A DNA stretch of 5,316 bases from Candidatus Altimarinota bacterium (GTDB taxonomy: Bacteria > Patescibacteriota > Gracilibacteria > JAHISY01). The notes beneath the pieces are model-generated. The model saw only the letters and a list, made by a program, of their open reading frames with translations. It made no database searches and had not been told where the DNA came from. This document shows, piece after piece, positions 4,829 through 5,316 of this stretch. The stretch's first letter is position 1, and each line of letters starts with the position of its first letter. Position numbers and translations under genes: made by a program. Location: positions 1 to 5,316 of the forward strand of contig JAGLJE010000062.1 of assembly GCA_023142645.1 (NCBI GenBank), in the 5' to 3' direction.

Positions 4829-5316
4829 TTAATTGAGTGGCGGAGTTTCGCGCAAAAAATTATTTCGTGTGATGAGAATTCCGCCGAGCAAAATCGGAAA
4901 CAATCCCGCCAACTGCCAGACAGTCGGAATCTCGCGAAGAAAAAAGAAAGCGTAAACGAGCGCGAAAACCGGAACGATTGCGTTCAGCGAAATAGCTTTC
5001 GCGACGGGAATGCGGTGAATCCCTTCGATAAATAAAATTTTGGAAAAACCAAAAAGAAGCAATCCGTTGATCGCGAGAAAAGGAAGCGCGTCAGAAAAAT
5101 CCCGCGGCAAATTCGCTTCGAAAAAACTAGCAAGTAAAAATAAAAAAGCTGCACCAAAAAGGCTGCGGATGAAAAGTAAAGTCGCTGCCGAAACTTTTTT
5201 ACGAGCAAGCTGCTGAAAATAATTGCCGGCGGGCGGAAAAGCGGTCGCTAACAAAATCAAAAAATCTCCTCGATTGAGTTCGAATTTGCCCGGAAATAAA
5301 ATAAGCAAAACACCTC
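4829..5316 (-). CDS. EamA/DMT-family transporter, C-terminal half (5' end outside the window)
   Basis: Integral membrane protein of the drug/metabolite transporter superfamily; substrate not predictable. The frame stays open to the right edge (...GVLLILFPGKFELNRGDFLI), so the TTG at 5308 is not taken as the start. The visible 161 codons correspond to the second EamA repeat. They contain about five hydrophobic helices, including 'GDFLILLATAFPPAGNYFQQ', 'FLAINGLLLFGFSKILFIEG', 'ISLNAIVPVFALVYAFFFLR' and a final 'WQLAGLFPILLGGILI'. The family pattern 'AISLNAIVPVFALVYAFFFL' followed by 'REIPT' matches the consensus ending in the conserved GE/RE-xxT before the last helix. A complete member has about 290 residues, so roughly the first 130 are missing. 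The gene ends 42 nt before dcd in the same orientation. Confidence 0.88.
   Translation of the reverse strand, partial: GVLLILFPGKFELNRGDFLILLATAFPPAGNYFQQLARKKVSAATLLFIRSLFGAAFLFLLASFFEANLPRDFSDALPFLAINGLLLFGFSKILFIEGIHRIPVAKAISLNAIVPVFALVYAFFFLREIPTVWQLAGLFPILLGGILITRNNFLRETPPLN

Noticed and set aside
5306..5308. TTG as start of the EamA transporter
   Set aside because: The frame remains open to the window edge and the visible part is only the second EamA repeat, so the gene is cut by the window and not a short protein.
1..5316. Recoded TGA (code 4 or 25) as in Gracilibacteria or mycoplasmas
   Set aside because: TGA ends trigger factor, pilD, cyclo-ligase and the lipoprotein exactly at expected positions, no conserved tryptophan requires TGA, and TGG is used for Trp.

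Overview
This looks like a gene-dense housekeeping segment of a small-genome, AT-rich bacterium. The short genes and spacers, the prepilin peptidase, and the AATTCCAAAT-type intergenic repeat fit Candidate Phyla Radiation (Patescibacteria), possibly a Peregrinibacteria-like lineage. That placement is an inference from style, not a marker-based assignment. TGA is used as a stop by at least four genes (trigger factor, prepilin peptidase, cyclo-ligase, lipoprotein). The code is therefore standard table 11, which argues against Gracilibacteria/Absconditabacteria with recoded TGA.

Layout, plus strand (1-880): the 3' part of trigger factor (tig, entering from the left edge) overlaps by 4 nt a small two-helix membrane protein of the LapA/DUF1049 family. 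The only sizeable intergenic stretch (881-1029) follows. It holds an imperfect inverted repeat made of AATTCCAAAT-like units and sits between two convergent transcription units, where it may act as a bidirectional terminator.

Layout, minus strand, in transcription order from right to left: the C-terminal half of an EamA/DMT-family transporter (entering from the right edge), dCTP deaminase (dcd, with the motif typical of the dUMP-forming bifunctional subgroup), a small putative lipoprotein of unknown function, 5-formyltetrahydrofolate cyclo-ligase (ATGA overlap with the lipoprotein gene), tyrosyl-tRNA synthetase (tyrS, with a roughly 57-residue insertion), and a type IV prepilin peptidase (pilD). 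Spacers are 42, 33, -4, 24 and 17 nt, so the series could be one operon. Candidate internal promoters lie before dcd and tyrS.

No CRISPR array, insertion sequence, tRNA, rRNA, phage gene or defence system is visible. Dcd and cyclo-ligase serve nucleotide/one-carbon metabolism, TyrS serves translation, PilD serves pilus or competence assembly, and trigger factor serves protein folding. The cluster looks like co-oriented housekeeping genes rather than a single pathway. The most unusual points are the lack of Shine-Dalgarno sequences together with a TTTC motif 1-5 nt before all five unambiguous starts, the TyrS insertion, and a possible leaderless tyrS transcript.
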